From an uncultured Pelagibacteraceae bacterium (GTDB lineage: Bacteria > Pseudomonadota > Alphaproteobacteria > Pelagibacterales > Pelagibacteraceae), in contig CACJTU010000001.1 of NCBI GenBank assembly GCA_902596375.1, forward strand, positions 62,001 to 126,000: 64,000 nucleotides of DNA. Direction: 5' to 3'. The notes beneath the pieces were generated by a model. That model saw nothing but the letters and a program-made list of their open reading frames with translations, made no database searches and was not told the DNA's origin. Below are positions 26,303 through 33,669 of this stretch, one piece after another. Numbering within the stretch: the stretch's first letter is position 1; each line of letters starts with the position of its first letter. Position numbers and translations under genes: made by a program.

Positions 26303-27358
26303 ATGGACAAAAATTTTAGACATCAGTTAATACCACAAATGAAAGTTTATGATAATATGGGTTTTGCATGGTTACCATTTATAATGTTTACACAACCACC
26401 AAACTTTAGGTCAAAAGTTGTTAACACTGATGATAAAGGTTTCAGATTTAATTTTAAAAGCCAAGTAGATAAAAATAGTGTTTTTAATTTAACACAAGAA
26501 ATAAATAATATTCTATTCATTGGAAGTTCGAGTGCATTTGGTATAGGCGCAACTTCAGACGACAAAACAATTTCATCACATCTTAACAACAATCATTTCA
26601 ATTGTATCAATCTTGCGTGTAGAGCTCATACTGGATTTCAAGAAATAATTTCTTTACTTTCAAATATTGATAAGTTGAAAAAAATAAAAAAAATTATAAT
26701 ATTTTCAGGTGTAAATGATTTCTATATTTCAGATATAACTCAAATAAATTATCCAGATAATTTTTTTTTTAATAAAATTTTCATTGAAAAAATGGATAGA
26801 TCTCATTTAAAATTTATTCACAAGTTCACAAAATTCATTTTAAACTTATTTTACCCAAATACATTGAATGATAAAAATTCATATAAATTAAATAGAAATA
26901 ATATTTTTGATTTTATTAAATCTTCAGAATTCAGAGAGCAGCTAAAAAGAACAAACAAATTTCCTCAATATAATTTAGAAGACAAGTTGAACAAAAATTT
27001 CTTATTATACAAGTCTATTCAAAGTTATTTCAATTGTGAAATAGATTTTTATTTACAACCAGTTTTACAATGGTCTAAAGACATGAATGCAGAAGAGGAA
27101 AAATTAATCGAATATTCAAATATTTTTTTTGGTGAGCATAGCAAAAGAGCTCATAGACTTTTCAACAAACAAAATTATGAATATATTTCATCATTATTAA
27201 AAAATCTTTCAAAAAAATATGATATTAATTTTTATGATACTAATATTTACTTTAGAGATATTATAAATAAAAATGATTGGAATTTTGTTGATGCTGTTCA
27301 TTGCACTGATAAAGGCTATAAAGACATTGCAGATTTCATTAAATTAAATAATGGCTGA
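26303..27358 (+). CDS. SGNH/GDSL-type hydrolase-like protein
   Basis: A 351-residue protein with an SGNH-hydrolase frame. Block I is GSSSAFG (74-80), giving the nucleophile serine; block III is FSGVNDFY with the G-x-N-D of the oxyanion hole; block V is DAVH (330-333) with catalytic Asp and His. No signal peptide or transmembrane segment is evident. In other bacteria such proteins deacetylate or esterify surface sugars; the substrate here cannot be told. It lies alone between the short ORF and tRNA-Leu, in the least conserved part of the window, and may be transferred accessory DNA. Confidence 0.65.
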   Translation: MDKNFRHQLIPQMKVYDNMGFAWLPFIMFTQPPNFRSKVVNTDDKGFRFNFKSQVDKNSVFNLTQEINNILFIGSSSAFGIGATSDDKTISSHLNNNHFNCINLACRAHTGFQEIISLLSNIDKLKKIKKIIIFSGVNDFYISDITQINYPDNFFFNKIFIEKMDRSHLKFIHKFTKFILNLFYPNTLNDKNSYKLNRNNIFDFIKSSEFREQLKRTNKFPQYNLEDKLNKNFLLYKSIQSYFNCEIDFYLQPVLQWSKDMNAEEEKLIEYSNIFFGEHSKRAHRLFNKQNYEYISSLLKNLSKKYDINFYDTNIYFRDIINKNDWNFVDAVHCTDKGYKDIADFIKLNNG

Positions 27359-27386
27359 TTTTTATATAGTCATTTAATAAAAAAAT

Positions 27387-27415
27387 TTTACTTATTAGAC
27401 TTGTTCAATTATAAA
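27387..27415 (+). promoter_or_regulatory. Possible promoter of tRNA-Leu
   Basis: TTTACT (27387-27392), 17-base spacer, TATAAA (27410-27415). The -10 is good, the -35 is 4 of 6. A start about 27422 would give a short precursor before tRNA-Leu at 27448, and the transcript would run on into NAD kinase. Confidence 0.4.
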
Positions 27416-27447
27416 TATTAGCATAAACACTCATGAAATTCACAAGT

Positions 27448-27533
27448 GCCCTCGTGGTGAAATTGGTAGACACAAAGGACTTAAAATCCTTGCCGCTTGC
27501 GGAGTGCCAGTTCGAGTCTGGCCGAGGGCACCA
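27448..27533 (+). tRNA. tRNA-Leu (anticodon UAA)
   Basis: An 86-nt class II tRNA. The acceptor GCCCTCG pairs with CGAGGGC, the anticodon stem is AAGGA/TCCTT around loop CTTAAAA (anticodon TAA, reading UUA/UUG), a long variable arm follows as required for Leu, and the T-loop is TTCGAGTC. CCA is encoded at 27531-27533. It ends four bases before the NAD kinase ATG, so the 3' end and the mRNA start are probably processed from one transcript. Confidence 0.95.
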
Positions 27534-27537
27534 TTAA

Positions 27538-28308
27538 ATGAGCAAACTTCATATTATTTCAGATAAAAATAAAAAATCTTCAAAGATTAAAAATTTATTA
27601 ATAAAAAAAATTAAATCTAATCATTTTAAAAAAGAAAATCTGATTATTGTTATAGGTGGTGATGGCTTCATGCTTCAGACACTTAAAAAGAATAAAAATT
27701 CTAATAAACATTTTTATGGGATCAATTCTGGAAATTATGGATTTCTTATGAATAAATTTTCATCAAAAGATATTATTAAAAATTTAACAAAAGCAAACTT
27801 GGTTACAATTTCTCCACTAGAAATGATTGTCAAAACTAGAAATAATCAAATTAGAAGATCTATAGCTATTAATGAAGTTTCTGTTCTTAGACAAAGTAGA
27901 CAAGCAGCCTCGTTATCTATTAAACAAGGCTCAAGGCAAGTAATTAAGAATTTAGTTTCAGACGGAGTATTAGTATCGACACCTGCAGGAAGCACAGCCT
28001 ACAATCTTTCAGTGCATGGACCTATATTAAGTCTTCACTCAAATAAATTATCAATTTCACCAATAAGTGCATTTAGACCAAGAAGATGGAAGGGTAAAAT
28101 TGTTAATGATAAAACAAAAATAATTATAAATAACTTAAACCCAACTAAGAGACCTATCAGTGCTGTTGCAGATAATTTAGAAGTAAGAAATGCTAAATCA
28201 ATTTCAGTTAAAACTAATAATAAAATAAAGTTTAATCTTCTTTATGATAAAAATAGAAGTCTACAAAAAAAGATTAAAATTGAGCAAATAAGAAGAGAGA
28301 CTAGTTAG
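27538..28308 (+). CDS. nadK: NAD kinase
   Basis: A 256-residue NAD kinase that phosphorylates NAD to NADP. The family GGDG motif is at 40-43 (IGGDGFML), followed by GINSGNYGFLMN and the later DGVLVSTPAGSTAYNLSVHGPI segment. Length fits the short alphaproteobacterial form. The ATG is 4 bases after tRNA-Leu with no room for a Shine-Dalgarno outside the tRNA, so expression depends on RNA processing or leaderless initiation. A small membrane-protein ORF follows at 4 bases. Confidence 0.92.
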   Translation: MSKLHIISDKNKKSSKIKNLLIKKIKSNHFKKENLIIVIGGDGFMLQTLKKNKNSNKHFYGINSGNYGFLMNKFSSKDIIKNLTKANLVTISPLEMIVKTRNNQIRRSIAINEVSVLRQSRQAASLSIKQGSRQVIKNLVSDGVLVSTPAGSTAYNLSVHGPILSLHSNKLSISPISAFRPRRWKGKIVNDKTKIIINNLNPTKRPISAVADNLEVRNAKSISVKTNNKIKFNLLYDKNRSLQKKIKIEQIRRETS

Positions 28309-28312
28309 ATAA

Positions 28313-28450
28313 ATGAAAAGAATTAATCCAATTATGTTAGTAGTCATTATTTTAGTTGGAGGTTTTTGTGCATTTAAAATTATGTCTTTTTTAGGATGTT
28401 ATGTCCGTATTGAAGATGCTAATGAGTGCTGGAAATTAACAGCCTGGTAA
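28313..28450 (+). CDS. Small single-span membrane protein (hypothetical)
   Basis: A 45-residue ORF four bases after nadK. It shows one clear transmembrane segment (about 7-28, MLVVIILVGGFCAFKIMSF), a positive N-terminus (KR) and a soluble tail with two Cys (C30 and C40) and Trp residues, suggesting an N-in, tail-out single span. No family recognised. Spacing to nadK and a hydrophobic pattern unlike random frames of this genome support a real gene, but its length leaves doubt. Confidence 0.5.
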   Translation: MKRINPIMLVVIILVGGFCAFKIMSFLGCYVRIEDANECWKLTAW

Positions 28451-28464
28451 AATTTATATCCACT

Positions 28465-28483
28465 GACCTATTGATTACAAATC
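28465..28483 (-). repeat. Exact 19-base partial copy of tRNA-Thr
   Basis: GACCTATTGATTACAAATC on the plus strand is identical to 28808-28826 inside tRNA-Thr (minus strand). It spans part of the anticodon loop, the 3' anticodon stem and the start of the variable loop. The same orientation is kept, 343 bases apart. Flanking bases are not tRNA-like, so it is a fragment and not a broken full gene. Confidence 0.9.
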
Positions 28484-28545
28484 GAGAGTCTAAAATCAAA
28501 AAGATAAACACTATCAACGTTTATTGAAAATTATTTCAAATCTGT

Positions 28546-28567
28546 ACACACTATAGGCACAATGGTA
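28546..28567. repeat. Two 11-base direct repeats (R-CACA-N-T type)
   Basis: ACACACTATAG and GCACAATGGTA stand back to back; CACANT begins at 28547 and 28558, exactly 11 bases apart. The same motif recurs at 28676-28730. Likely protein-binding sites on one face of the helix. Confidence 0.6.
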
Positions 28568-28675
28568 TATTTTTTAATGAATGCATTTTTGAAAGAAATA
28601 AAAAAATTAAAAAATGAAATGATTAAATTTGATTTTACAGGCCTATAAAAAAGTATGAACGACTTCTTGACTGAT

Positions 28676-28730
28676 GCACAATCTCTACACACTCCATACA
28701 CAATCAAAGCACACTATGAGCACAGTCAGG
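28676..28730. repeat. Five 11-base direct repeats (R-CACA-N-T type)
   Basis: Five adjacent 11-mers whose CACANT cores begin at 28677, 28688, 28699, 28710 and 28721. The conserved part is R-C-A-C-A-(A/C/G)-T with four free bases. The spacing is near one helical turn, as in tandem arm-type integrase sites or cooperative repressor sites. Confidence 0.75.
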
Positions 28731-28779
28731 ATAGAAATTTAACTTTTTGAAAAAATTTAACGTTGATTTTATTAAGTGA

Positions 28780-28855
28780 TGGTGCCCCCGCACGGATTCG
28801 AACCGCGGACCTATTGATTACAAATCAATTGCTCTACCAGCTGAGCTACAAGGGC
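28780..28855 (-). tRNA. tRNA-Thr (anticodon UGU)
   Basis: A 76-nt tRNA on the minus strand. The acceptor GCCCTTG pairs with CGGGGGC (two G-U pairs), the anticodon stem is ATTGA/TCAAT around loop TTTGTAA (anticodon TGT), and the T-loop is TTCGAATC. CCA is encoded (plus-strand 28780-28782). An exact 19-base piece of it recurs at 28465. It sits 29 bases past the rlmB stop, on the same strand. Confidence 0.95.
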
Positions 28856-28884
28856 ATGCGCAATAATTATTAACTATTTGTTAA

Positions 28885-29631
28885 TTAATCAACTCTTTTT
28901 TTTATATAACTTAAGTGATGAAACACTATTGCTGCACTATTTGAAATATTTAAACTTTCAATATTCTCATTAATATTAATTTTTACAAAAAAATCAGCAT
29001 ATTTACTTGTATGCTGTCTCATTCCAAATCCTTCTGAGCCAAAAAGAAGAATATTATTTCCTTCCCATTTTATATCTGTGAAATCTTTTTGACCTTTTGC
29101 ATCAAAACCATAAACCCAGAAGTTTTTTTCTCTTAAATTTTTTAATGTCGAATTAATGTTGGATACTTGGAATATATTCATGTGTTCCATACAACCACTT
29201 GCTGATTTATACATTAACTTACTGTCACGAGGAAAATGCCTCTCTTTAATTATTAATCCATCAATATCAAATGATGCTGCGCTTCTGATTAATGAACCAA
29301 TATTTCTTGGATCAGTAACCTCATCAAGACAGACAAGTGTTAAATTATTTTTATCTTTTATAAATTGTTTTAGATCTGGTTGATCCAAATGTTCAATCTC
29401 TGCAACATAACCATTATGCATTAGTTGTTCTTTAGAAGTATATTTGTCTAATTCTTTTTTAGATTTAAAGTAAACTTTAACATCTTCTAAAATGTTTTTA
29501 TTTGGGTTTTTTCTATGAATATTTTTTTTTGACTCCTCCGTTAAAAATACTCTTAAAACCTTTCTTTTAGGGTTTCTTAGAGCTTCAATAACTGCGTGTT
29601 GACCAACAATGAAAAATGATGATTTATTCAT
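28885..29631 (-). CDS. rlmB: 23S rRNA 2'-O-methyltransferase, RlmB/TrmH family
   Basis: A 248-residue SpoU/TrmH-family SPOUT methyltransferase. An N-terminal substrate-binding domain (FIVGQHAVIEALRNPKRKV, 1-80) is followed by the knot domain with DEVTDPRNIGSLIRSAASF, FGSEGFGMRQHTSKYADF and the motif III SLNISNSAAIV. The two-domain form and length match RlmB, which modifies G2251 of 23S rRNA. It is divergent from the tRNA-Tyr/tuf cluster and upstream of tRNA-Thr on its own strand. Confidence 0.85.
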   Translation of the reverse strand: MNKSSFFIVGQHAVIEALRNPKRKVLRVFLTEESKKNIHRKNPNKNILEDVKVYFKSKKELDKYTSKEQLMHNGYVAEIEHLDQPDLKQFIKDKNNLTLVCLDEVTDPRNIGSLIRSAASFDIDGLIIKERHFPRDSKLMYKSASGCMEHMNIFQVSNINSTLKNLREKNFWVYGFDAKGQKDFTDIKWEGNNILLFGSEGFGMRQHTSKYADFFVKININENIESLNISNSAAIVFHHLSYIKKRVD

Positions 29632-29685
29632 AAATTTGTATCTGTTTTATACGGTTTTTTTAATATTTTCCTATTAAATCACGTG

Positions 29686-29713
29686 TTGCATTTGCATAAA
29701 TAAAATATATAAA
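29686..29713 (+). promoter_or_regulatory. Probable promoter of the tRNA-Tyr-tRNA-Gly-tuf cluster
   Basis: TATAAA at 29708-29713, 16 bases after a weak TTGCAT (29686-29691), then ACGCTTG. Spacing and -10 are the same as in the rpsD and rpsM promoters. The start about 29720 lies 40 bases before tRNA-Tyr. Confidence 0.45.
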
Positions 29714-29743
29714 ACGCTTGTTATTTGAAGCTTTATTGAACAA

Positions 29744-29757
29744 GGGGACACTTCCCC
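29744..29757 (+). other. GC-rich hairpin just before tRNA-Tyr
   Basis: GGGGA pairs with TCCCC around CACT, three bases upstream of the mature tRNA-Tyr 5' end. It stands out in this AT-rich DNA. It may guide leader processing; its CCCC could also pair with the GGAGGGG acceptor strand of the tRNA. Confidence 0.4.
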
Positions 29758-29760
29758 AAA

Positions 29761-29846
29761 GGAGGGGTTCCAGAGCGGTCAAATGGGGCGGGCTGTAAAC
29801 CCGTTGACTTCGGTCTTCGAAAGTTCGAATCTTTCCCCCTCCACCA
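29761..29846 (+). tRNA. tRNA-Tyr (anticodon GUA)
   Basis: An 86-nt class II tRNA. The acceptor GGAGGGG pairs with CCCCTCC, the anticodon stem is GCGGG/CCCGT around CTGTAAA (anticodon GTA), with a long variable arm and T-loop TTCGAATC; CCA is encoded at 29844-29846. Part of the Tyr-Gly-tuf order also seen at the E. coli tufB locus. Confidence 0.95.
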
Positions 29847-29890
29847 TTTAATAAATTTTAGATAACATGGAGTGTTACTCTTGGGGTTGT

Positions 29891-29964
29891 GCGGGTGTAG
29901 TTCAATGGTAGAACGCTAGCCTTCCAAGCTGGATGTAAGGGTTCGATTCCCTTTACCCGCTCCA
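29891..29964 (+). tRNA. tRNA-Gly (anticodon UCC)
   Basis: A 74-nt tRNA. The acceptor GCGGGTG pairs with TACCCGC (G-U at the base), the anticodon stem is CTAGC/GCTGG around CTTCCAA (anticodon TCC, reading GGA/GGG), and the T-loop is TTCGATTC; CCA is at 29962-29964. It lies 44 bases after tRNA-Tyr and 46 before tuf. Confidence 0.95.
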
Positions 29965-30010
29965 AGAAATTAAAATTAGATGAAACAAAAAAAACTGAGG
30001 TAAAAACGTA

Positions 30011-31201
30011 ATGTCAAAAGAAAAATTTGTAAGAAATAAACCCCACTGTAACATTGGGACTATTGGTCATGTCGACCATGGTAAAACAACTCTTACTGCC
30101 GCGATTACAAATGTATTAGCACAAGCTGGCGGTGGAACTGCAGTTGCTTATGATCAGATTGATAAAGCACCTGAAGAAAAAGAGAGAGGTATAACAATTT
30201 CAACAGCACACGTTGAATATGAAACTGAAAAAAGACACTATGCTCACGTAGATTGTCCTGGTCACGCTGACTATGTAAAAAATATGATCACTGGTGCTGC
30301 ACAAATGGATGGAGCAATTCTAGTTGTTAATGCAGCCGATGGTCCAATGCCACAAACAAGAGAGCACATTCTTTTAGGAAGACAAGTTGGTATTCCAGCA
30401 ATTGTTGTTTACTTAAATAAAGTGGACCAAGTTGATGATAAAGAAATGATTGAACTTGTTGAGGAAGAAATTAGAGAACTTTTAACTTCATACAAATATC
30501 CAGGAGATAAAACACCAATCGTTAAAGGTTCAGCTTTAGCAGCAGTTGAGGGTAGAGATGATGAAATTGGAAAAAATTCAATTTTAGAATTGATGAAAGC
30601 TGTTGACGAACATATTCCACAACCAGCTAGAGAGGTTGATAAGCCATTCTTAATGCCAGTTGAGGACGTATTTTCAATTTCTGGAAGAGGAACAGTTGCA
30701 ACTGGTAGAGTTGAGTCAGGTGTAATTAAAACTGGAGAAGAAGTTGAAATAGTTGGAATTAGAGAAACTAAAAAATCAGTTTGTACTGGAGTTGAGATGT
30801 TTAGAAAACTTTTAGATTCTGGTGAAGCTGGAGATAACGTTGGAATTTTATTGAGAGGTATTGAAAGAACTGATATCGAAAGAGGTCAAGTTCTTTGTAA
30901 ACCTGGCTCAATTACTCCACACACTAAATTTGAGGCTCAAGCATATGTACTTAAAAAAGATGAAGGTGGAAGACATACTCCTTTCTTTACCAAATACAGA
31001 CCGCAGTTTTATTTTAGAACAACAGACGTTACAGGTGAAGTAGAATTACCAGCTGGTACTGAAATGGTTATGCCAGGTGATGATGCTAAATTTACTGTTA
31101 AACTAATTACACCAATCGCAATGGCAGAAAAATTAAATTTTGCTATCAGAGAAGGTGGAAGAACTGTTGGAGCAGGAGTAGTAACTAAAATTATAGAGTA
31201 A
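30011..31201 (+). CDS. tuf: Elongation factor Tu
   Basis: A 396-residue EF-Tu that brings aminoacyl-tRNA to the ribosome. The GTPase motifs are GHVDHGKTT (G1), the RGITI switch I, DCPGH (G3), NKVD (G4) and SAL (G5), followed by two beta-barrel domains to the C-terminal VVTKIIE. The CTGAGG ribosome site ends 10 bases before the ATG. It stands next to tRNA-Gly and tRNA-Trp, the tufB position; the usual second copy between fusA and rpsJ is absent in this window. Confidence 0.99.
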   Translation: MSKEKFVRNKPHCNIGTIGHVDHGKTTLTAAITNVLAQAGGGTAVAYDQIDKAPEEKERGITISTAHVEYETEKRHYAHVDCPGHADYVKNMITGAAQMDGAILVVNAADGPMPQTREHILLGRQVGIPAIVVYLNKVDQVDDKEMIELVEEEIRELLTSYKYPGDKTPIVKGSALAAVEGRDDEIGKNSILELMKAVDEHIPQPAREVDKPFLMPVEDVFSISGRGTVATGRVESGVIKTGEEVEIVGIRETKKSVCTGVEMFRKLLDSGEAGDNVGILLRGIERTDIERGQVLCKPGSITPHTKFEAQAYVLKKDEGGRHTPFFTKYRPQFYFRTTDVTGEVELPAGTEMVMPGDDAKFTVKLITPIAMAEKLNFAIREGGRTVGAGVVTKIIE

Positions 31202-31211
31202 CTCTATAAAT

Positions 31212-31287
31212 AGGAGTGTAGCTCAATTGGTAGAGCGCCGGTCTCCAAAACCGGAGGCTGAGGGTTCGAGTCCCTCCGCTCCTGCCA
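31212..31287 (+). tRNA. tRNA-Trp (anticodon CCA)
   Basis: A 76-nt tRNA. The acceptor AGGAGTG pairs with CGCTCCT, the anticodon stem is CCGGT/ACCGG around CTCCAAA (anticodon CCA), and G is the discriminator; encoded CCA at 31285-31287. Between tuf (10 bases) and secE (17 bases), so it is cut out of the tuf-secE transcript. Confidence 0.96.
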
Positions 31288-31304
31288 ATTAGAGCTTATA
31301 AATT

Positions 31305-31496
31305 ATGAAAAACCCGATTAAATTTATACAGGAAGTTAAACAAGAGGCTTTTAAAGTTACTTGGCCTACTTGGAAAGAGACATTACAAGGTGCTTTAATG
31401 GTTTTTGTTATGGCTGTTGTTATGTCTTTATTTTTTCTTCTTTTAGATCAGGTTTTAAAATTTTTCTTAGAACTTTTACTTAAAGTGAGTATTTAA
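31305..31496 (+). CDS. secE: Preprotein translocase subunit SecE
   Basis: A 63-residue single-span SecE of the short type. The amphipathic EVKQEAFKVTWPTWKET helix (10-26) is the family signature that clamps SecY, followed by one membrane helix at about 29-53. E. coli SecE has two more N-terminal spans, which are not essential. The stop overlaps nusG by one base (TAATG). SecY is encoded at 54.2 kb. Confidence 0.94.
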   Translation: MKNPIKFIQEVKQEAFKVTWPTWKETLQGALMVFVMAVVMSLFFLLLDQVLKFFLELLLKVSI

Positions 31497-32026
31497 TGAA
31501 AAATTGGTACATTGTTCAGTCCCATTCTAGTTTTGAAAATAAAGTTGCTTCATTAATTAAAGAGGAGGCAGATAAAGCTAAAATTGCTGATAAGTTTGAG
31601 GAGATTATTGTACCGACTCATGATGTTACTGAGGTTAAGAGAGGTAAAAGAATACAAAGAAAAAAGAAATACTTTCCAGGATATGTATTAATAAAGAGTG
31701 AGATGGATAATAATATTTATCATATGATTAAGAATATAAAGAGGGTCAGTGGTTTCTTGGGTACAAAAGGCATTCCAGTTCCAGTTTCAGATAAAGAAGT
31801 AGAGAAGATTTTAGGTCAGATCAAAGATGGTGTTGCTCAGCCAAAATCTGGCGTAGATTACAGTGTAGGTGAAAAAGTTCAGGTTGTAGATGGTCCATTT
31901 GCATCATTTACTGGAATGATTGAAGAAATTGATGAAGAAAAAGCTAGACTTAAGGTGTCAGTTTCTATATTTGGTCGTCCTACTCCTGTAGATTTAGAAT
32001 ATAATCAGGTTGAGAAGGTAAGTTAA
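31496..32026 (+). CDS. nusG: Transcription termination/antitermination protein NusG
   Basis: A 176-residue NusG. The NGN domain begins [17 protein letters not shown] and contains the PGYVLIK core that holds RNA polymerase; the C-terminal KOW domain (about 122-176) starts [22 protein letters not shown]. It couples RNA polymerase to Rho or the ribosome. It overlaps secE and rplK by one base each, so the usual L1/L11 leader site before rplK has no place here. Confidence 0.97.
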   Translation: MKNWYIVQSHSSFENKVASLIKEEADKAKIADKFEEIIVPTHDVTEVKRGKRIQRKKKYFPGYVLIKSEMDNNIYHMIKNIKRVSGFLGTKGIPVPVSDKEVEKILGQIKDGVAQPKSGVDYSVGEKVQVVDGPFASFTGMIEEIDEEKARLKVSVSIFGRPTPVDLEYNQVEKVS

Positions 32027-32451
32027 TGGCAAAAGAAATTAGTGGATTTATAAAATTACAAATTAAAGGTGGTCAAGCCAATCCAGCTCCACCAGTTGGT
32101 CCTGCATTAGGTCAACGTGGTGTCAATATTATGGAGTTTTGTAAAGCTTTCAATGACAAAACTAAGTCAATGGCAGGTAAACCTGTGCCAGTAGAAATTA
32201 CAGTTTATAAAGATAAAAAATTTGATTTTAAAATTAAATCACCTCCAGCATCTTTTTATATTAAAGAAGCTGTAAAACTTAAAGGTGGATCAAAAGAACC
32301 TGGACGAAATATTGTTGCTTCAATTTCTAAAAAACAATTAGAGAGTATAGCAAAAGAAAAAATGAATGATTTAAATGCTCACGATATTGAGGAAGCTATA
32401 AAAATTATTGCAGGATCAGCTAGATCAATGGGTATAGAGGTAAAAGAGTAA
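32026..32451 (+). CDS. rplK: 50S ribosomal protein L11
   Basis: A 141-residue L11 of the GTPase centre, the target of thiopeptides and sensor site for RelA. Proline-rich hinge [14 protein letters not shown] (about 22-35) is intact and the C-terminal rRNA-binding domain runs from 70. The start shares a base with the nusG stop and the end with the rplA start. Confidence 0.97.
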   Translation: MAKEISGFIKLQIKGGQANPAPPVGPALGQRGVNIMEFCKAFNDKTKSMAGKPVPVEITVYKDKKFDFKIKSPPASFYIKEAVKLKGGSKEPGRNIVASISKKQLESIAKEKMNDLNAHDIEEAIKIIAGSARSMGIEVKE

Positions 32452-33140
32452 TGGCTTCTAAAAGATATAAAAAATTACCTGAAAAAACTAAAGACTTGAG
32501 CGCTGAGTCTATAGAAAAACTATTACCTGAACTTAAGAAAAACTGCACAACTAAATTTGATGAGTCTTTAGATTTAAGTTTTCAAATAAATAACAAACAA
32601 AAGAAAAGTGAAGTTAATATCAGAACAGTTGTTAATTTGCCTGGTGGAACAGGTAAAAAAGTTAAAGTTGCTGTAGTTTGTGAGGATAATAAAGCTCAAG
32701 ATGCAAAAGACGCTGGTGCAGACATAGTGGGTGGCGATGAGTTTGTTGAAAGAATCAAAGGTGGGGAATTAAACTTTGAAAAATTAATTTGTACACCAGG
32801 AATGATGATTAAACTTTCTAAATTAGGAAAAGTTTTGGGTCCAAAAGGATTGATGCCTAATCCAAAGCTTGGTTCAGTTTCTGAAAATATTAAAGAAGCT
32901 GTAACTAATGCTAAATCTGGCCAAGTAGAAATTAGAAATGATAAAGATGGAAACATTGGAGTTAGTATTGGTAAAAAATCTTTTAGTGATGATCAATTAT
33001 TAAAAAATTACAATGCAATTTTAGATGCCTTAGAAAAAGAAAAATCAAATAATACTTTAAAAGGTGACTTAATTAGGAGTGTATTTGCTACATCAACAAT
33101 GGGCGTTTCATACAAAGTTAAATTAGGAAAATCGATATAG
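32451..33140 (+). CDS. rplA: 50S ribosomal protein L1
   Basis: A 229-residue L1 of the mobile stalk near the E site. Two-domain layout, with VEIRNDKDGNIGVSIGKKSF near the C-terminus and LGPKGLMPNPKLGSV in the central domain. In E. coli L1 represses the rplK-rplA mRNA through a leader site. Here rplK has no leader outside nusG, so such control would need a site inside coding sequence. The start overlaps the rplK stop by one base. Confidence 0.97.
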   Translation: MASKRYKKLPEKTKDLSAESIEKLLPELKKNCTTKFDESLDLSFQINNKQKKSEVNIRTVVNLPGGTGKKVKVAVVCEDNKAQDAKDAGADIVGGDEFVERIKGGELNFEKLICTPGMMIKLSKLGKVLGPKGLMPNPKLGSVSENIKEAVTNAKSGQVEIRNDKDGNIGVSIGKKSFSDDQLLKNYNAILDALEKEKSNNTLKGDLIRSVFATSTMGVSYKVKLGKSI

Positions 33141-33142
33141 TT

Positions 33143-33664
33143 ATGATGAACAAAGAACAAAAGAAAAATTATATTGAAGAAATGACTAGTAAGTTCGAAA
33201 ACAGCAAAGCTGTTATGGTTACTCATTACCAAGGTTTAACTATGACTCAGTTAGATGAATTAAGAGCCAAAATGAGAGAACATGGAATCATATTTAAAAT
33301 AACAAAAAACAGAATTACAAAATTAGCTTTAGAAAAAACTAAGTGTAAAGATTTATCAAATTTATTTACTGGTCCTACAGCAGTAGCATTTGGAGAGGAT
33401 GCTATAATGTCTGCAAGGATTCTTTCAAAATTTGCAAAAGATAACGAAAACTTAAAATTAATTGGTGGAATCATGGATAATGAGGTCTTAGATCAGGCCG
33501 GTGTCCAAAATGTAGCTAGTTTACCTACACTAGATGAAGCAAGAGCCAATATTGTGGGTATTTTGAACGCTTCTGCATCTAAATTAATCAGTATTTTGCT
33601 TGCACATTCAGAAAAAATGAGTAGTTTGTCGGCAGAAAATTCTGAAACACAACCCAAAGAGTAA
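33143..33664 (+). CDS. rplJ: 50S ribosomal protein L10
   Basis: A 173-residue L10, the base of the L7/L12 stalk. The N-terminal rRNA-binding domain has [25 protein letters not shown] and FKITKNRI; the C-terminal helix from about 130 binds L12 dimers. Only two bases separate it from rplA, so the L10-binding leader known from enterobacteria cannot lie in a spacer here. Five bases to rplL. Confidence 0.96.
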   Translation: MMNKEQKKNYIEEMTSKFENSKAVMVTHYQGLTMTQLDELRAKMREHGIIFKITKNRITKLALEKTKCKDLSNLFTGPTAVAFGEDAIMSARILSKFAKDNENLKLIGGIMDNEVLDQAGVQNVASLPTLDEARANIVGILNASASKLISILLAHSEKMSSLSAENSETQPKE

Positions 33665-33669
33665 TATAT

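Larger units (their letters stand above)
28451..28779. other. Non-coding stretch with att-like organisation
   Basis: About 329 bases without a credible gene, unusual for this compact window. From left to right: a 19-base copy of part of tRNA-Thr (28465-28483), two CACANT motifs 11 bases apart (28546-28563), an A/T-rich middle with only a 23-codon ORF (from 28577), five CACANT motifs at 11-base spacing (28676-28726), and tRNA-Thr itself. The arrangement resembles the two ends of an integrated element brought together by loss of its interior. Confidence 0.5.

Noticed and set aside
28465..28483. Pseudogene of a complete tRNA
   Set aside because: Flanks show no acceptor, D or T arm; only the 19-base part is shared.
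28577..28648. 23-codon ORF inside the non-coding stretch
   Set aside because: Too short and Lys-rich; no ribosome site; may be a remnant but nothing supports it.
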